NCBI RefSeq assembly: GCF_902806455.1
Contig: NZ_CADCWQ010000001.1
Coordinates: 434,001-498,000, forward strand
Direction: 5' to 3'
Source: Virgibacillus doumboii
GTDB taxonomy: Bacteria; Bacillota; Bacilli; Bacillales; Amphibacillaceae
Length of the DNA: 64,000 nucleotides
In this document: in pieces, positions 45,968 through 54,755 of the stretch
Position numbering within the stretch: position 1 is the first letter of the stretch
How the letters are laid out: every line of letters begins with the position of its first letter
Position numbers and translations under genes: made by a program
Notes under the pieces: model-generated
The model's database searches: none
Told to the model about the DNA's origin: nothing
Seen by the model: the letters and a program-made list of their open reading frames with translations, nothing else

Positions 45968-47263
45968 ATGCTGAAACAAAGAATCATAAAACTATTGAAA
46001 AAGCCGTTTGTAAGAAATGTAATTATCATGGCTTCAGGTACAGCTGCAGCACAGGTTATATCATTAGTTATAACCCCAATTATCACGCGGTTATATGGAC
46101 CAGAAGCTTATGGTTTAATGGGTGTGTTTATGGCGATTATCCAGACGGTTGCTCCTATTGCAGCACTGACATATCCAATTGCTGTTGTGCTTCCTGAGCA
46201 GGATAACGATGCCAGAAAATTAATGCGGCTTTCTTTGTACATTGCAATAGGAATTGCGGCCGCTTCAGGTAGTGTATTGTTACTTGTTAACGATTTTATT
46301 ATTCAATTATTTCAGTTGGGTGATATTGCCCCATTTTTGTTACTAATCCCTTTTGTAATACTATTTTCTGCACTCATGCAAGTTGCAGAGCAGTGGCTTA
46401 TCAGGACGAAACAATTCGGAATTAATGCCAAGGCGTCATTTCTTCAGGCATTGATCATACAAGGCAGTAAGGCAGGGATTGGATTTTTCCATCCAACCGC
46501 AACCGTTTTAGTTGTTTTAACTGCTTTGGGAAATGGTGTAAAAGCACTTATCATGATGCTGTTTACAAAGCGATCGCATAATGAAGAAAATGAGAGCACG
46601 AAATCATTCAGAGAGTTAATGAAAAAATACAGAGACTTTCCTATATACAGGGCACCACAAGTGTTCATAAATGGTATTTCCCAAAACATCCCTGTGTTAT
46701 TTTTATCTGCAGCATTTGGTCCTGCCTCGGCAGGCTTTTATACGATTGGAAGGACAGTTTTAAGTCTCCCGGTTCAATTGATTGGAAAAGCTGTTGGTGA
46801 TGTATTTTATCCACGAATTACGGAAGCAGGGAATAATAATGAAAATCTGACAGGGTTAATTATGAAAGCAACGTTGGCACTTGGCACGATCGGAATCATT
46901 CCATTTGGAACCATTATAGTTTTTGGACCCTGGTTATTCAGCTTTGTTTTTGGTTCTGATTGGATTACGGCAGGTGAATATGCAAGATGGATGTCCTTAT
47001 GGGTATTTTTTATGTTCATCAACCAGCCGAGTATTAACGCATTGCCAGTTTTGGCAGCGCAAGCCTTTCATCTCAAGTACACAATTGTAACCATCATTAT
47101 ACGTACCGGGGCTTTGCTGGCAGGGTTTTATTTCTTTGCTGATGATGTTACCGCCGTAGCCTTTTTCAGCATTGCAGCCGCCTTATTAAGTATGGGGCTT
47201 ATTTTAGGAACACTTCAGATCAGCAAAAAGGTTGGTAGGGGGCGAGGGGATGTTAACGATTAA
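45968..47263 (+). CDS. Polysaccharide flippase (Wzx/MVF family)
   Basis: A 431-residue protein with 12 or more predicted membrane helices. The opening FVRNVIIMASGTAAAQVISL and ITRLYGPEAYGLMGVFMAII is typical of Wzx/TuaB-type translocases that move lipid-linked oligosaccharides outward. It starts 3 bases after the GT2 stop and overlaps the next gene by 14 bases, so the trio is one transcript. Substrate presumably the product of the neighbouring transferases. Confidence 0.85.
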   Translation: MLKQRIIKLLKKPFVRNVIIMASGTAAAQVISLVITPIITRLYGPEAYGLMGVFMAIIQTVAPIAALTYPIAVVLPEQDNDARKLMRLSLYIAIGIAAASGSVLLLVNDFIIQLFQLGDIAPFLLLIPFVILFSALMQVAEQWLIRTKQFGINAKASFLQALIIQGSKAGIGFFHPTATVLVVLTALGNGVKALIMMLFTKRSHNEENESTKSFRELMKKYRDFPIYRAPQVFINGISQNIPVLFLSAAFGPASAGFYTIGRTVLSLPVQLIGKAVGDVFYPRITEAGNNNENLTGLIMKATLALGTIGIIPFGTIIVFGPWLFSFVFGSDWITAGEYARWMSLWVFFMFINQPSINALPVLAAQAFHLKYTIVTIIIRTGALLAGFYFFADDVTAVAFFSIAAALLSMGLILGTLQISKKVGRGRGDVND

Positions 47264-48155
47264 AAAGAAATTGAAAAAAATCAGTGTTATAAAAAACGTC
47301 CAGGCAAAGTTCATTGCTTTATTCGTAAAGCTTTCTCCATATGCAGCAACGAAATACCTGTACAAAAAGAATACCGGAAAAAGACTTGATTTAAAGAACC
47401 CCAGGGATTTTAATGAAAAAATACAGTGGCTTAAATTATACTGGGAGCATCCGCTTGTACCCAAATGTGGTGACAAATATGAAGTCAGGAAATTTGCAGA
47501 GGAAATGGGCTGTTACGATGTATTAATTGAAACATATGGAGTTTACGACGATACTTCGGAAATTGATTGGGATATGCTGCCTCAAAAATTTGCTATTAAA
47601 GTAACGAGCGGTTGTGGCTTTAACATTATTTGTGAAGATAAAGAGACATTGGATAAAAAAGCAGCTATTGCTAATTTAAATAAATGGATGAAAGTCGACT
47701 ATGGTCTGGAACGTGCAGAGATACATTATTCAAAAATGACGCCAAGAATACTGTGTGAAAAGTTTATTGAAACAAACGACGGCAAACTGCCCATTGATTA
47801 TAAATTTTTTTGTTTTAATGGAGAGCCTGAATTTATATTAGTGGCAATGGATAGAGGGATTAAGGTTAAACGATTTCTCTTTGACCTGGAGTGGAAAAGC
47901 CTTGATTTTCAAAAAGTGGAGGAACAAACCGATAAGGTAACAATTGAAAAACCTCAATCTTTTCGCGATATGGTGTATTACGCCGGGAAATTAGCAAAAC
48001 CTTTTCCATTTGTTCGTGTTGATTTTTATGACTTTAATGGCAAAGCGGTTCTGGGTGAAATGACGTTCACTCCTGATCGTGGAATGGCAACACACTATAA
48101 TGAAAAAATTCTTCATAAATTTGGGGATATGATAAAGCTGCCAGCTAAAATATAG
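47250..48155 (+). CDS. TupA-like ATP-grasp protein
   Basis: A 301-residue member of the ATP-grasp TupA family, named for teichuronopeptide synthesis in alkaliphilic Bacillus. Motifs: DLKNPRDFNEKIQWLKLYWE, KCGDKYEVRKFAEEMGC, FAIKVTSGCGFNIICEDKET, LCEKFIETNDGKLPIDYKFF, and VRVDFYDFNGKAVLGEMTFT at the C-terminal metal site. The family is thought to attach amino acids or peptides to cell-surface glycans, or to act as a glycan-modifying transferase. Start placed at the inner ATG after GGGGGCGAGGGG; a TTG six codons upstream is unlikely. Product chemistry is inferred. Confidence 0.82.
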   Translation: MLTIKKKLKKISVIKNVQAKFIALFVKLSPYAATKYLYKKNTGKRLDLKNPRDFNEKIQWLKLYWEHPLVPKCGDKYEVRKFAEEMGCYDVLIETYGVYDDTSEIDWDMLPQKFAIKVTSGCGFNIICEDKETLDKKAAIANLNKWMKVDYGLERAEIHYSKMTPRILCEKFIETNDGKLPIDYKFFCFNGEPEFILVAMDRGIKVKRFLFDLEWKSLDFQKVEEQTDKVTIEKPQSFRDMVYYAGKLAKPFPFVRVDFYDFNGKAVLGEMTFTPDRGMATHYNEKILHKFGDMIKLPAKI

Positions 48156-48171
48156 CTGACAGCCTCTGTAT

Positions 48172-49215
48172 CTAATAGGCAGAAGGTGTCTCTCCGGTTG
48201 TTGTCGTTGTCTCATCTTTGTCGGATGCGGTCGCCGTGCCTTCAAGTTCTAAATGCTGTTTTAACAGTTGCTTTGTTTCGGAAAGCGCTACTTCATCCAA
48301 TTGCCAGTAATACGTGTCATTTGGCTGGTAATTGTGTCCTTTAAGGGTGATCGTTTCAAAGTCTAGGCTTCCACTCCCTGTTCCATATGAGATGAAGCTT
48401 TTCATTTCACCGAATTTCATATTTGTTGTCATATTCTTACCTACAGCTTCGATAATATCATCGTATTTCAGGATAGAGCCCATCGAAAGTGCTTTACTAA
48501 CGACAGATTTGATAATTTCCTGCTGGCGTTTACCACGCTCGATATCATTATCATATTTTCTGGTTCGTGCGAGGGCAAGTGCTTCCTCACCATTTAACTG
48601 TTGTTCACCTGGAAGTAAATGAATTGCACCTTCAACATCTTTAGAGTTTTGCTCATACAGTTCATATGGCACATCAACAGTAATTCCATTGACAGCATTA
48701 ACTACATCTATAAATGCTTCAAAGTTGAGTTTTACATAGTAATCGACCGGGATATCCAATAAATTTTCAACCGTTTCAATTGTTGCCGGCATACCGCCAT
48801 ATGCATGTGCATGGTTGATTTTTGTTTTATATCCGACTTCCGGAATATATACATATGAATCACGTGGGATACTTACCATTTTGACACTTTTATCCTCTTT
48901 ATTCAGTGTTGCCAGCATCAGTGTATCGGTTCTGGAATGTTCCGAATTATTTCGTACGTCACTTGCATCAACACCGGCAATCAGAATGGAAACATTGTCC
49001 TCAGTAGGATCAACTTGTTCCTCACGATAATCTGATTTTTCCCGGCCATGATCCACATAGGAATCAGACAAAACGGAGTCCGCTTTTACATATAAATATG
49101 CAGCATATGATAAACCAATAAATGCAACAATGGCTGGTATTAATACGAAAATTGCTCTTTTACGCAGTTTTCTTCTTTTTTTATTTCTTAAATTTTTTCT
49201 TGTATATTCAGACAT
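48172..49215 (-). CDS. LytR-CpsA-Psr (LCP) family wall-polymer ligase, copy 1
   Basis: A 347-residue membrane protein: basic cytoplasmic N-terminus (RKNLRNKKRRKLRKRA), one membrane helix (about 24-44), and an extracytoplasmic LCP domain with SRTDTLMLATLNKEDKSVKM, SIPRDSYVYIPEVGYKTKIN, and LARTRKYDNDIERGKRQQEI, which contain the Arg and Asp residues that bind the pyrophosphate-lipid headgroup. It transfers lipid-linked polymers such as WTA to peptidoglycan. A Thr-rich C-terminal tail is extra. It converges on the TupA-like gene and diverges from tagA. Confidence 0.9.
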   Translation of the reverse strand: MSEYTRKNLRNKKRRKLRKRAIFVLIPAIVAFIGLSYAAYLYVKADSVLSDSYVDHGREKSDYREEQVDPTEDNVSILIAGVDASDVRNNSEHSRTDTLMLATLNKEDKSVKMVSIPRDSYVYIPEVGYKTKINHAHAYGGMPATIETVENLLDIPVDYYVKLNFEAFIDVVNAVNGITVDVPYELYEQNSKDVEGAIHLLPGEQQLNGEEALALARTRKYDNDIERGKRQQEIIKSVVSKALSMGSILKYDDIIEAVGKNMTTNMKFGEMKSFISYGTGSGSLDFETITLKGHNYQPNDTYYWQLDEVALSETKQLLKQHLELEGTATASDKDETTTTTGETPSAY

Positions 49216-49425
49216 AAATAATTTCTCCTCTAGTTCATAAAAACATTTAATGATATCATAATTCAGAAGTCATATAAAAATTTTACGCTTATTGGGCGAA
49301 AAACTAATCTTTATTTTACTATGAATTTACATTTAAGTAAATTAGATTTTTGTTACAATCTTGTAAGAATTTTTTTCATCCTGATACTTTTAGACGAATG
49401 AACAAGGGGAAAGGTTGCAAAATAA

Positions 49426-50148
49426 ATGAGTAAAGTACGAATTATGGATATTGATTTTTTAAATGTAACAAAAGAGGATTTTCTTAAAAATCATATCTAT
49501 CCTGTCTTGATGAACGAAGAAAAAGGATATATTGTTACTGGAAATCCGGAAATTGTTATGCGAACCCGTGAAGATGAAAAATATAAACAAGCTGTACAAT
49601 CTGCAGATTATGTTATTCCGGATGGTGCAGGGATTTTATTGGCAGCCAAATACAAGAAACAACCGATAAAAGAGCGGGTGACCGGGTTTGACTTAATGTT
49701 TGATTTACTAGAGTATGCAAATAAAAAAGAATTGAGTGTATATTTTCTCGGGGCGAAAGAGGAAACGAATAAAAGAGCTGTGTCGGAAGCTAAGAAACGT
49801 TTCCCGAAATTAACTGTTGCAGGACGTCATCATGGTTTTTTTGAACTGAACGATCCGGCGATAGTTGAGAAAGTTCAAGCATCGGGGGCAGATATTATTT
49901 TAGTAGCAATGGGTCTGCCGAGACAGGAACTCTGGATTTCCAGCCATTATGACAAATTTTCCAAGGGTTTATTCATGGGTGTAGGTGGGAGCATTGATAC
50001 GCTTGCTGGCGAAGTGAAGCGTGCCCCGGAATTCTGGATTAAGCTGAACCTGGAGTGGCTGTACAGATTGTTGAAGCAGCCGTTTCGGTTTAAACGCATT
50101 CTAAAAGTATTTGAATTTATGATACGTATAATAATGAAAAAGGGCTAG
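49426..50148 (+). CDS. tagA: N-acetylmannosaminyltransferase (WTA linkage unit)
   Basis: A 240-residue GT26 enzyme that adds ManNAc to GlcNAc-pyrophosphoryl-undecaprenol, completing the WTA linkage disaccharide. Motifs: YIVTGNPEIVMRTREDEKYK, ADYVIPDGAGILLAAKY (catalytic Asp of the family), ERVTGFDLMFDLLE, LVAMGLPRQELWIS and FMGVGGSIDTLAGEVKRAPE. The basic C-terminal tail docks to the membrane. Length is typical (about 245). It stands between two LCP genes on the opposite strand, so tagging and attachment functions cluster. Confidence 0.93.
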   Translation: MSKVRIMDIDFLNVTKEDFLKNHIYPVLMNEEKGYIVTGNPEIVMRTREDEKYKQAVQSADYVIPDGAGILLAAKYKKQPIKERVTGFDLMFDLLEYANKKELSVYFLGAKEETNKRAVSEAKKRFPKLTVAGRHHGFFELNDPAIVEKVQASGADIILVAMGLPRQELWISSHYDKFSKGLFMGVGGSIDTLAGEVKRAPEFWIKLNLEWLYRLLKQPFRFKRILKVFEFMIRIIMKKG

Positions 50149-50171
50149 TTTCCATAGGGAATTAGCCCTTT
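50139..50171. terminator. Terminator overlapping both stop codons
   Basis: AAAGGGCTA and TAGCCCTTT form a 9-bp stem around about 15 bases. The stem contains the TAG stop of tagA and the first stop base of the convergent LCP gene, a very compact shared terminator. Confidence 0.75.
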
Positions 50172-51162
50172 AAAATGCATTGTCTTGCTCGTCGTCATCA
50201 GCAAAACGTTCCAAATTAGTTGTTAAATCTAAATGACTTCTTAATTCATTTTGTATACTGTTTACACTATCTTCTTCCAGAATGTAATACCATAATCCAT
50301 CATCCAAGAATTCACCATGTCCATTAATACCGACCGACTCAATCGTAATGTTTTCATCAATCCCATACGATAAGAAACTTTTCATATCATCAAACGCCAT
50401 ATTTGTTTTCATATTGGATCCCACAGCTTCAATTAAATTATCCAATTTGAAAAGGCTTGTAACGGAAGTAGCTTTTTCTTTAATGCTTTTGAGAATTTGC
50501 TGTTGACGCTTGCCTCGCTCAAGATCATCATCATATTTACGACTTCTGGCCAAAGCTAATGCTTCCTCACCTGTAAGTGTTTGTGGTCCAGGCAAAAGGT
50601 GAATAGCATTTGCATTGTCTGCGGAATCCTGTTCATACATTTCAAATGGTACATCGTAATGAATACCATCTAACGAATCAACTGTCTCTATAAAAGCTTC
50701 AAAATTCAATCTCACATAGTAATCAACTGGCACATGTAATAAGTTTTCTACAGTTTCAATGGTGGCTTTTGGTCCACCATAAAAATGGGCATGATTTATT
50801 TTTGTCTTATAGCCAACTTCTGGTACATAAACATATGAGTCACGTGGGATGCTCAAAAGCTTAACCGAATTTTCCTGCTTATTAAATGTGGCAAGTATTA
50901 ACGCATCAGAGCGGCTGCCAAGGTCGTAATCCCGTTTTTCACTATTGTCTACACCAATAAATAATACCGAAACATTATCCTCGACAGGATCCACTTTTTC
51001 TTCACGAAGTTCGGACGTTTTATTTTCCCGACCTATATCCTTTTGCGAATCCTTAACAATATCTTCTGTTTTATTGTATAGATGAAGACCATAGCCAACT
51101 CCGGCAATAATAAGTACAGCGATGACAATTCCACTGTATAAAACCCATTTCTTCTTCAACAT
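50170..51162 (-). CDS. LytR-CpsA-Psr (LCP) family wall-polymer ligase, copy 2
   Basis: A 330-residue paralogue of LCP copy 1. Membrane helix near the N-terminus (WVLYSGIVIAVLIIAGVGYG), then the LCP domain with SRSDALILATFNKQENSVKL, SIPRDSYVYVPEVGYKTKIN and LARSRKYDDDLERGKRQQQI. Start placed at the inner Met because AAGGAG lies 8 bases upstream; an in-frame upstream Met would add 9 residues. It likely shares WTA-ligase function with copy 1, as B. subtilis TagT, TagU and TagV do. Confidence 0.9.
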   Translation of the reverse strand: MLKKKWVLYSGIVIAVLIIAGVGYGLHLYNKTEDIVKDSQKDIGRENKTSELREEKVDPVEDNVSVLFIGVDNSEKRDYDLGSRSDALILATFNKQENSVKLLSIPRDSYVYVPEVGYKTKINHAHFYGGPKATIETVENLLHVPVDYYVRLNFEAFIETVDSLDGIHYDVPFEMYEQDSADNANAIHLLPGPQTLTGEEALALARSRKYDDDLERGKRQQQILKSIKEKATSVTSLFKLDNLIEAVGSNMKTNMAFDDMKSFLSYGIDENITIESVGINGHGEFLDDGLWYYILEEDSVNSIQNELRSHLDLTTNLERFADDDEQDNAF

Positions 51163-51379
51163 AGGACTAACTCCTTGCATCAGGTTCATAAGTCCTATTT
51201 TACATTTATTTTACATAAAAGTGTAGGGTTTATTTGGAATTTTCTGCAAAGCGGAATATACCTCTATTCATTACTATTATCGTTTCTGAAGACAAATAAG
51301 TGGCAAAATATTTTTTATTTTTTATGCCACCTTTTTTACGTGAGGTTCGATTGTAGTAGTGAAAGGGGGGGGGATTGAC

Positions 51380-51604
51380 ATGGCAGTAGCAACAATGACT
51401 AGTTCACGCCTGCAGCTGATTTTGGATGAAGGCATTGATGAAATTTCCGGTAAGTAGCTTTTCAAAACAAAAGGCTTCAACAATGTGAAAACAACCGCAA
51501 CAGCCGATCAGTTGTATGCAATAGTATCCGCAGTTTCACCATTTCAGCAGCGTCCACTTGACAGTATCGAGCGTAAAGACGACTCTGAAATCAGCCAGGC
51601 ATAA
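51380..51604 (+). pseudogene. DUF1659-family gene interrupted by an in-frame TAG
   Basis: The frame opens MAVATMTSSRLQLILDEGID and, after the TAG at 51455-51457 (codon 26), continues in the same frame with LFKTKGFNNVKTTATADQLY to SEISQA and TAA. Both halves are typical of DUF1659 (about 73 aa), small proteins paired with DUF2922 in Bacillaceae. The upstream RBS lies in an unusual run of nine Gs (51365-51373). A product would be cut at 25 residues unless the stop is read through. Family recognition good. Confidence 0.75.
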
Positions 51605-51722
51605 TTTTCACGGGAAAGTACGAGGGTGAAATCGGCTAACAATTGGGCAATTGATAAAAAACAATTTAGAGAGAGCCGAATTTTCCTCTCAAAAAATAAA
51701 TGAAGGAAATAAAGGAGGGAGC

Positions 51723-51941
51723 ATGATGAAAAAGTTGGAACTTAAATATTTGAACGAGGAAGGCAAAACAGTGACATATTCACTGGAAAAGCCAGTTGAG
51801 CCAGTTGATCCTGTAGCTGTTAAAGCTGCAATGGATGAGATCATTGCACAAAATGCATTTACATCATCAGGCGGTGATGTTGTATCAATCAAAGGCGCAC
51901 GCGTTGTTGAACGTAATGTTCAGGAAGTTGAATTAGTTTAA
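51723..51941 (+). CDS. DUF2922-family small protein
   Basis: A 72-residue protein beginning MMKKLELKYLNEEGKTVTYS, with PVEPVDPVAVKAAMDEII and an SSGGDVVSIKGARVVERNV core, matching DUF2922, a two-strand/helix small family of unknown role usually encoded right after a DUF1659 gene. RBS AAAGGAGGGAG is strong and decides the ATG; a 24-codon upstream extension lacks support. It remains intact although its DUF1659 partner is broken. Confidence 0.8.
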   Translation: MMKKLELKYLNEEGKTVTYSLEKPVEPVDPVAVKAAMDEIIAQNAFTSSGGDVVSIKGARVVERNVQEVELV

Positions 51942-51950
51942 TTAATCAGG

Positions 51951-51989
51951 AACTCAGATTAGCACTTATTACTGATCTAAGTTTCTTTT
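51951..51989 (+). terminator. Terminator of the DUF1659/DUF2922 pair
   Basis: AACTCAGAT pairs with ATCTAAGTT (one mismatch) across 15 bases, then TTCTTTT. The following 52000-52229 is AT-rich leader of the exopolysaccharide operon with no gene seen. Confidence 0.6.
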
Positions 51990-52229
51990 ATATAAAAATA
52001 TGATTCTATCTGATACAATTAACTAGGACTATATATCTATTATTTATTAAAGGGTGAGCATGTTTTTGTACTCCCTTTGTGATAATCTATGTGTGAATAA
52101 GAGAAAATCCAGATGTGTTACCCAGAAATCTTTCCATCATAACGAAAATCTCTATGGTATTACAAGTGATTACTAATCTTATAAAAGGGAATAGATAAAA
52201 AAAAGTTATTTTTGTGTGGGAGGAATATC

Positions 52230-52991
52230 ATGGAAGAATCGATATCACTAAAAATAATATTTAATATAATCGGGAAAAGATTTCGATTGATTTTTTCAAT
52301 TATCATGGGGGCGGCCATCATAAGTGCCGTCATTACTTATATATTCTTTACCCCAACCTACCAATCAAGTTCTCAATTCATTGTTAATCAAAGTGAACAA
52401 GGCCAAAAGGCAAATTACAATGTTAATGAAATCCGATCAAGTATTGAACTGATTAATACGTATAAGGTCATCCTTACAAGCCCTGTAATACTTGAAGGTG
52501 TTGCAAATGAATTAAATCTATCTTATTCAGTTACTCAGTTACAAAATAAAATACAAGTCGCAAATGAAAACAGTTCACAAGTTGTAAAAGTCTCGGTAAC
52601 TGATGCAGACCCTGAATTAGCTGCGCAAATTGCCAACACAACTGTGCAGATTTTTAAGACAAAAATTCCTGATTTAATGAATGTGGATAATGTACATATC
52701 TTATCGGAAGCAGGAACAGTAGCGAATCCTTCTCCCGTTAGTCCGAAACCAACGCTAAATATTGCTATTGCAATTGTACTGGGAGGAATTGTTGGATTTG
52801 GACTCGCATTTTTATTAGAGTACCTGGACAATACGATAAAGTCTGAAGAAGATATTGAAAGGGAATTACACTTGCCTGTACTTGGTGTGATTACACATAT
52901 AAAAGATGAAGATGTTCACCAACAACGTATGACAACAAAAAAACGTGCAAAAAGGGGGCGGCTGTATGGCTCGGAAAAAAGCTGGAAATAA
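52230..52991 (+). CDS. Tyrosine-kinase activator/chain-length modulator (YwqC/TkmA-like, Wzz domain)
   Basis: A 253-residue Wzz-type membrane protein. Two helices (about 17-40 and 170-190) flank an extracytoplasmic domain, and the second is preceded by the family motif NPSPVSPKPTLNIAIAIVLG. The cytoplasmic C-terminus activates the partner kinase. Start moved to the ATG after GGGAGG. It overlaps the kinase gene by 26 bases. B. subtilis YwqC/TkmA and EpsA are close in plan. Confidence 0.88.
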   Translation: MEESISLKIIFNIIGKRFRLIFSIIMGAAIISAVITYIFFTPTYQSSSQFIVNQSEQGQKANYNVNEIRSSIELINTYKVILTSPVILEGVANELNLSYSVTQLQNKIQVANENSSQVVKVSVTDADPELAAQIANTTVQIFKTKIPDLMNVDNVHILSEAGTVANPSPVSPKPTLNIAIAIVLGGIVGFGLAFLLEYLDNTIKSEEDIERELHLPVLGVITHIKDEDVHQQRMTTKKRAKRGRLYGSEKSWK

Positions 52992-53655
52992 AAAAATCAG
53001 AAATTTGATAACGAATATAGACCCAAGATCACCAATATCTGAACAGTATCGAACTGTCCGCACAAATCTTCAATTTGCATCAGTTGATGATGAGTTAAAA
53101 TCTATTATGGTTACTTCTTCAGGTCCTAGTGAAGGAAAGTCGATGTCAACAGCTAATTTGGCAGTTGTTTATGCACAACAGGGAAAAAAAGTATTGCTTA
53201 TTGACGCTGATTTAAGAAAGCCGACGGTGCACTATACATTTCGACTTGATAATTTACGTGGCCTAACCAATGTGCTGGTAGGTGAAATTTCTACGGGGGA
53301 TGCAATTTCGGTAACTGAGATAGATAAATTGGACGTGGTATCATGTGGCCCGATTCCGCCAAACCCATCTGAACTACTGGCTTCAAAAAAAATGAAACAA
53401 TTTTTAAATGATGTTTCTCAACTGTATGACAAAGTATTATTCGATACCCCACCAGTATTAGCAGTTGCTGATGCGCAAGTTTTAGCCAACATTTGTGATG
53501 GGTTAATATTGGTTGTTCGGAGTAAACGAACGGAAATGGAAGCAGCAAAAAAGGCAAAGGAATCATTAGATCCTGCCGGTGCAAAAATACTTGGGATTTT
53601 ACTGAATGATCGGGAACAAAAGGATTCACAGTATTACTATTACTATGGAAATTAA
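52966..53655 (+). CDS. Bacterial tyrosine kinase (YwqD/PtkA/EpsB family)
   Basis: A 229-residue BY-kinase. Walker A TSSGPSEGKSMSTANLAVVY, Walker A' VLLIDADLRKPTVHYTF and Walker B KVLFDTPPVLAVADAQ are present, and the C-terminal autophosphorylation cluster QYYYYYGN has five consecutive Tyr. It controls exopolysaccharide synthesis by phosphorylating itself and targets such as UDP-glucose dehydrogenases. Start at ATG after AGGGGGCGG. Confidence 0.92.
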   Translation: MARKKAGNKKIRNLITNIDPRSPISEQYRTVRTNLQFASVDDELKSIMVTSSGPSEGKSMSTANLAVVYAQQGKKVLLIDADLRKPTVHYTFRLDNLRGLTNVLVGEISTGDAISVTEIDKLDVVSCGPIPPNPSELLASKKMKQFLNDVSQLYDKVLFDTPPVLAVADAQVLANICDGLILVVRSKRTEMEAAKKAKESLDPAGAKILGILLNDREQKDSQYYYYYGN

Positions 53656-53679
53656 AAATACAAAAGTGAGGTGGTCAAC

Positions 53680-54450
53680 GTGATTGATATTCATTGTCAC
53701 ATATTACCTGGTGTTGATGATGGTCCAACAACATTAACTCAAAGTATTGAAATGGCTGAAAGAGCTGTTGACCATGGAATACACACGATTATTGCTACAC
53801 CGCATCATAGGAATGGTAGATATAACAACGAAAAGCAAGATGTTCTCGTAGAAGTAGAAAGGTTGAATGAAGAGCTCTCAAAGAAGAATATGCCTTTAAC
53901 AATATTACCTGGACAGGAGCCCAGAATTTACGGGGAATTAGTAACCGATATAGAAAATGGCAGAATATCACCATTAAATGGTTTTACAAAGTATGTATTT
54001 ATTGAACTGCCTGCAAATGAAATACCTTTGTATACAAGGCAATTGTTATTTAATACGCAGCTGGCAGGATACATTCCTATTATCGTACATCCTGAACGAA
54101 ATAAAAAATTACTTGAAAATACATCTATTTTATACGATTTTGTACGTAATGGGGCACTAACCCAAATTACCGCATCAAGCCTTATTGGCCATCATGGAAA
54201 ACACCTTCAAAAATTCTCGAATAAATTAATCAACGCTAACTTAGCGCATTTTATCGCGTCGGACGCCCATAATACCAAGACAAGGGGGTTTAATTTGGAC
54301 GAAGCTTACCAAGCGCTCCTTTCTGAACATGGATATGAATGTTATCACCAATTTGTGGAGAATTGCCAACTCTTAATTAATGGAAAAACGATTAATAAAA
54401 ATCAACCATCATATATGAAAAAGAAGAAAATACTAGGGTTATTTGGGTGA
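53680..54450 (+). CDS. PHP-family tyrosine-protein phosphatase (YwqE/CpsB-like)
   Basis: A 256-residue metal-dependent phosphatase. PHP motifs: DIHCHILPGVDDGP, ATPHHRNGRY, PGQEPRIYGELVTDI, PIIVHPERNKKL and HFIASDAHNTKTRG. It dephosphorylates the kinase encoded just upstream, so the three genes form a control module. GTG start set by GTGAGGTGG 5 bases upstream; another GTG three codons earlier overlaps that RBS. Confidence 0.92.
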   Translation: MIDIHCHILPGVDDGPTTLTQSIEMAERAVDHGIHTIIATPHHRNGRYNNEKQDVLVEVERLNEELSKKNMPLTILPGQEPRIYGELVTDIENGRISPLNGFTKYVFIELPANEIPLYTRQLLFNTQLAGYIPIIVHPERNKKLLENTSILYDFVRNGALTQITASSLIGHHGKHLQKFSNKLINANLAHFIASDAHNTKTRGFNLDEAYQALLSEHGYECYHQFVENCQLLINGKTINKNQPSYMKKKKILGLFG

Positions 54451-54755
54451 GGATATACAAATATTTGTATAGATAAGCCTTTAAACTAGTAGTTATATAC
54501 ATTCTATATCATAGTATTTCAAGTAATATTCTGCGTTTAATATTATTGCTAAATAATTGACAGAAGCGTATACTATTAGACAGTATTCGACGAATTTAAA
54601 TAGGTCTTTAGTATTATAAAAATGAAATCTATCAGGATCTTATTTCTGGAAATGGATAGATAAGGTTCGTCTTTAGCCTGTTTAAAATTGAATTACTCAT
54701 TTTCATGGAAATATTATTGCAACAAGAATGAAAATACATAGAGAGGAGCAGCGAA
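54451..54755 (+). other. 305-base operon-internal gap, possible RNA element
   Basis: No gene was found. A perfect 16-base palindrome ATACAAATATTTGTAT (about 54455-54470) follows the phosphatase gene, and further weak inverted repeats occur (CTATC/GATAG around 54630-54660, TTTTCAT/ATGAAAA at 54700-54735). The position, after the kinase module and before the CapD/EpsC gene, is where the EAR antitermination RNA lies in the B. subtilis eps operon. Presence of EAR itself is not demonstrated. Confidence 0.3.

Noticed and set aside
48139..48164. Hairpin CTGCCAGCT/AGCTGACAG between the TupA-like and LCP genes
   Set aside because: A mismatch in the stem and no T run on either strand; too weak to call a terminator.
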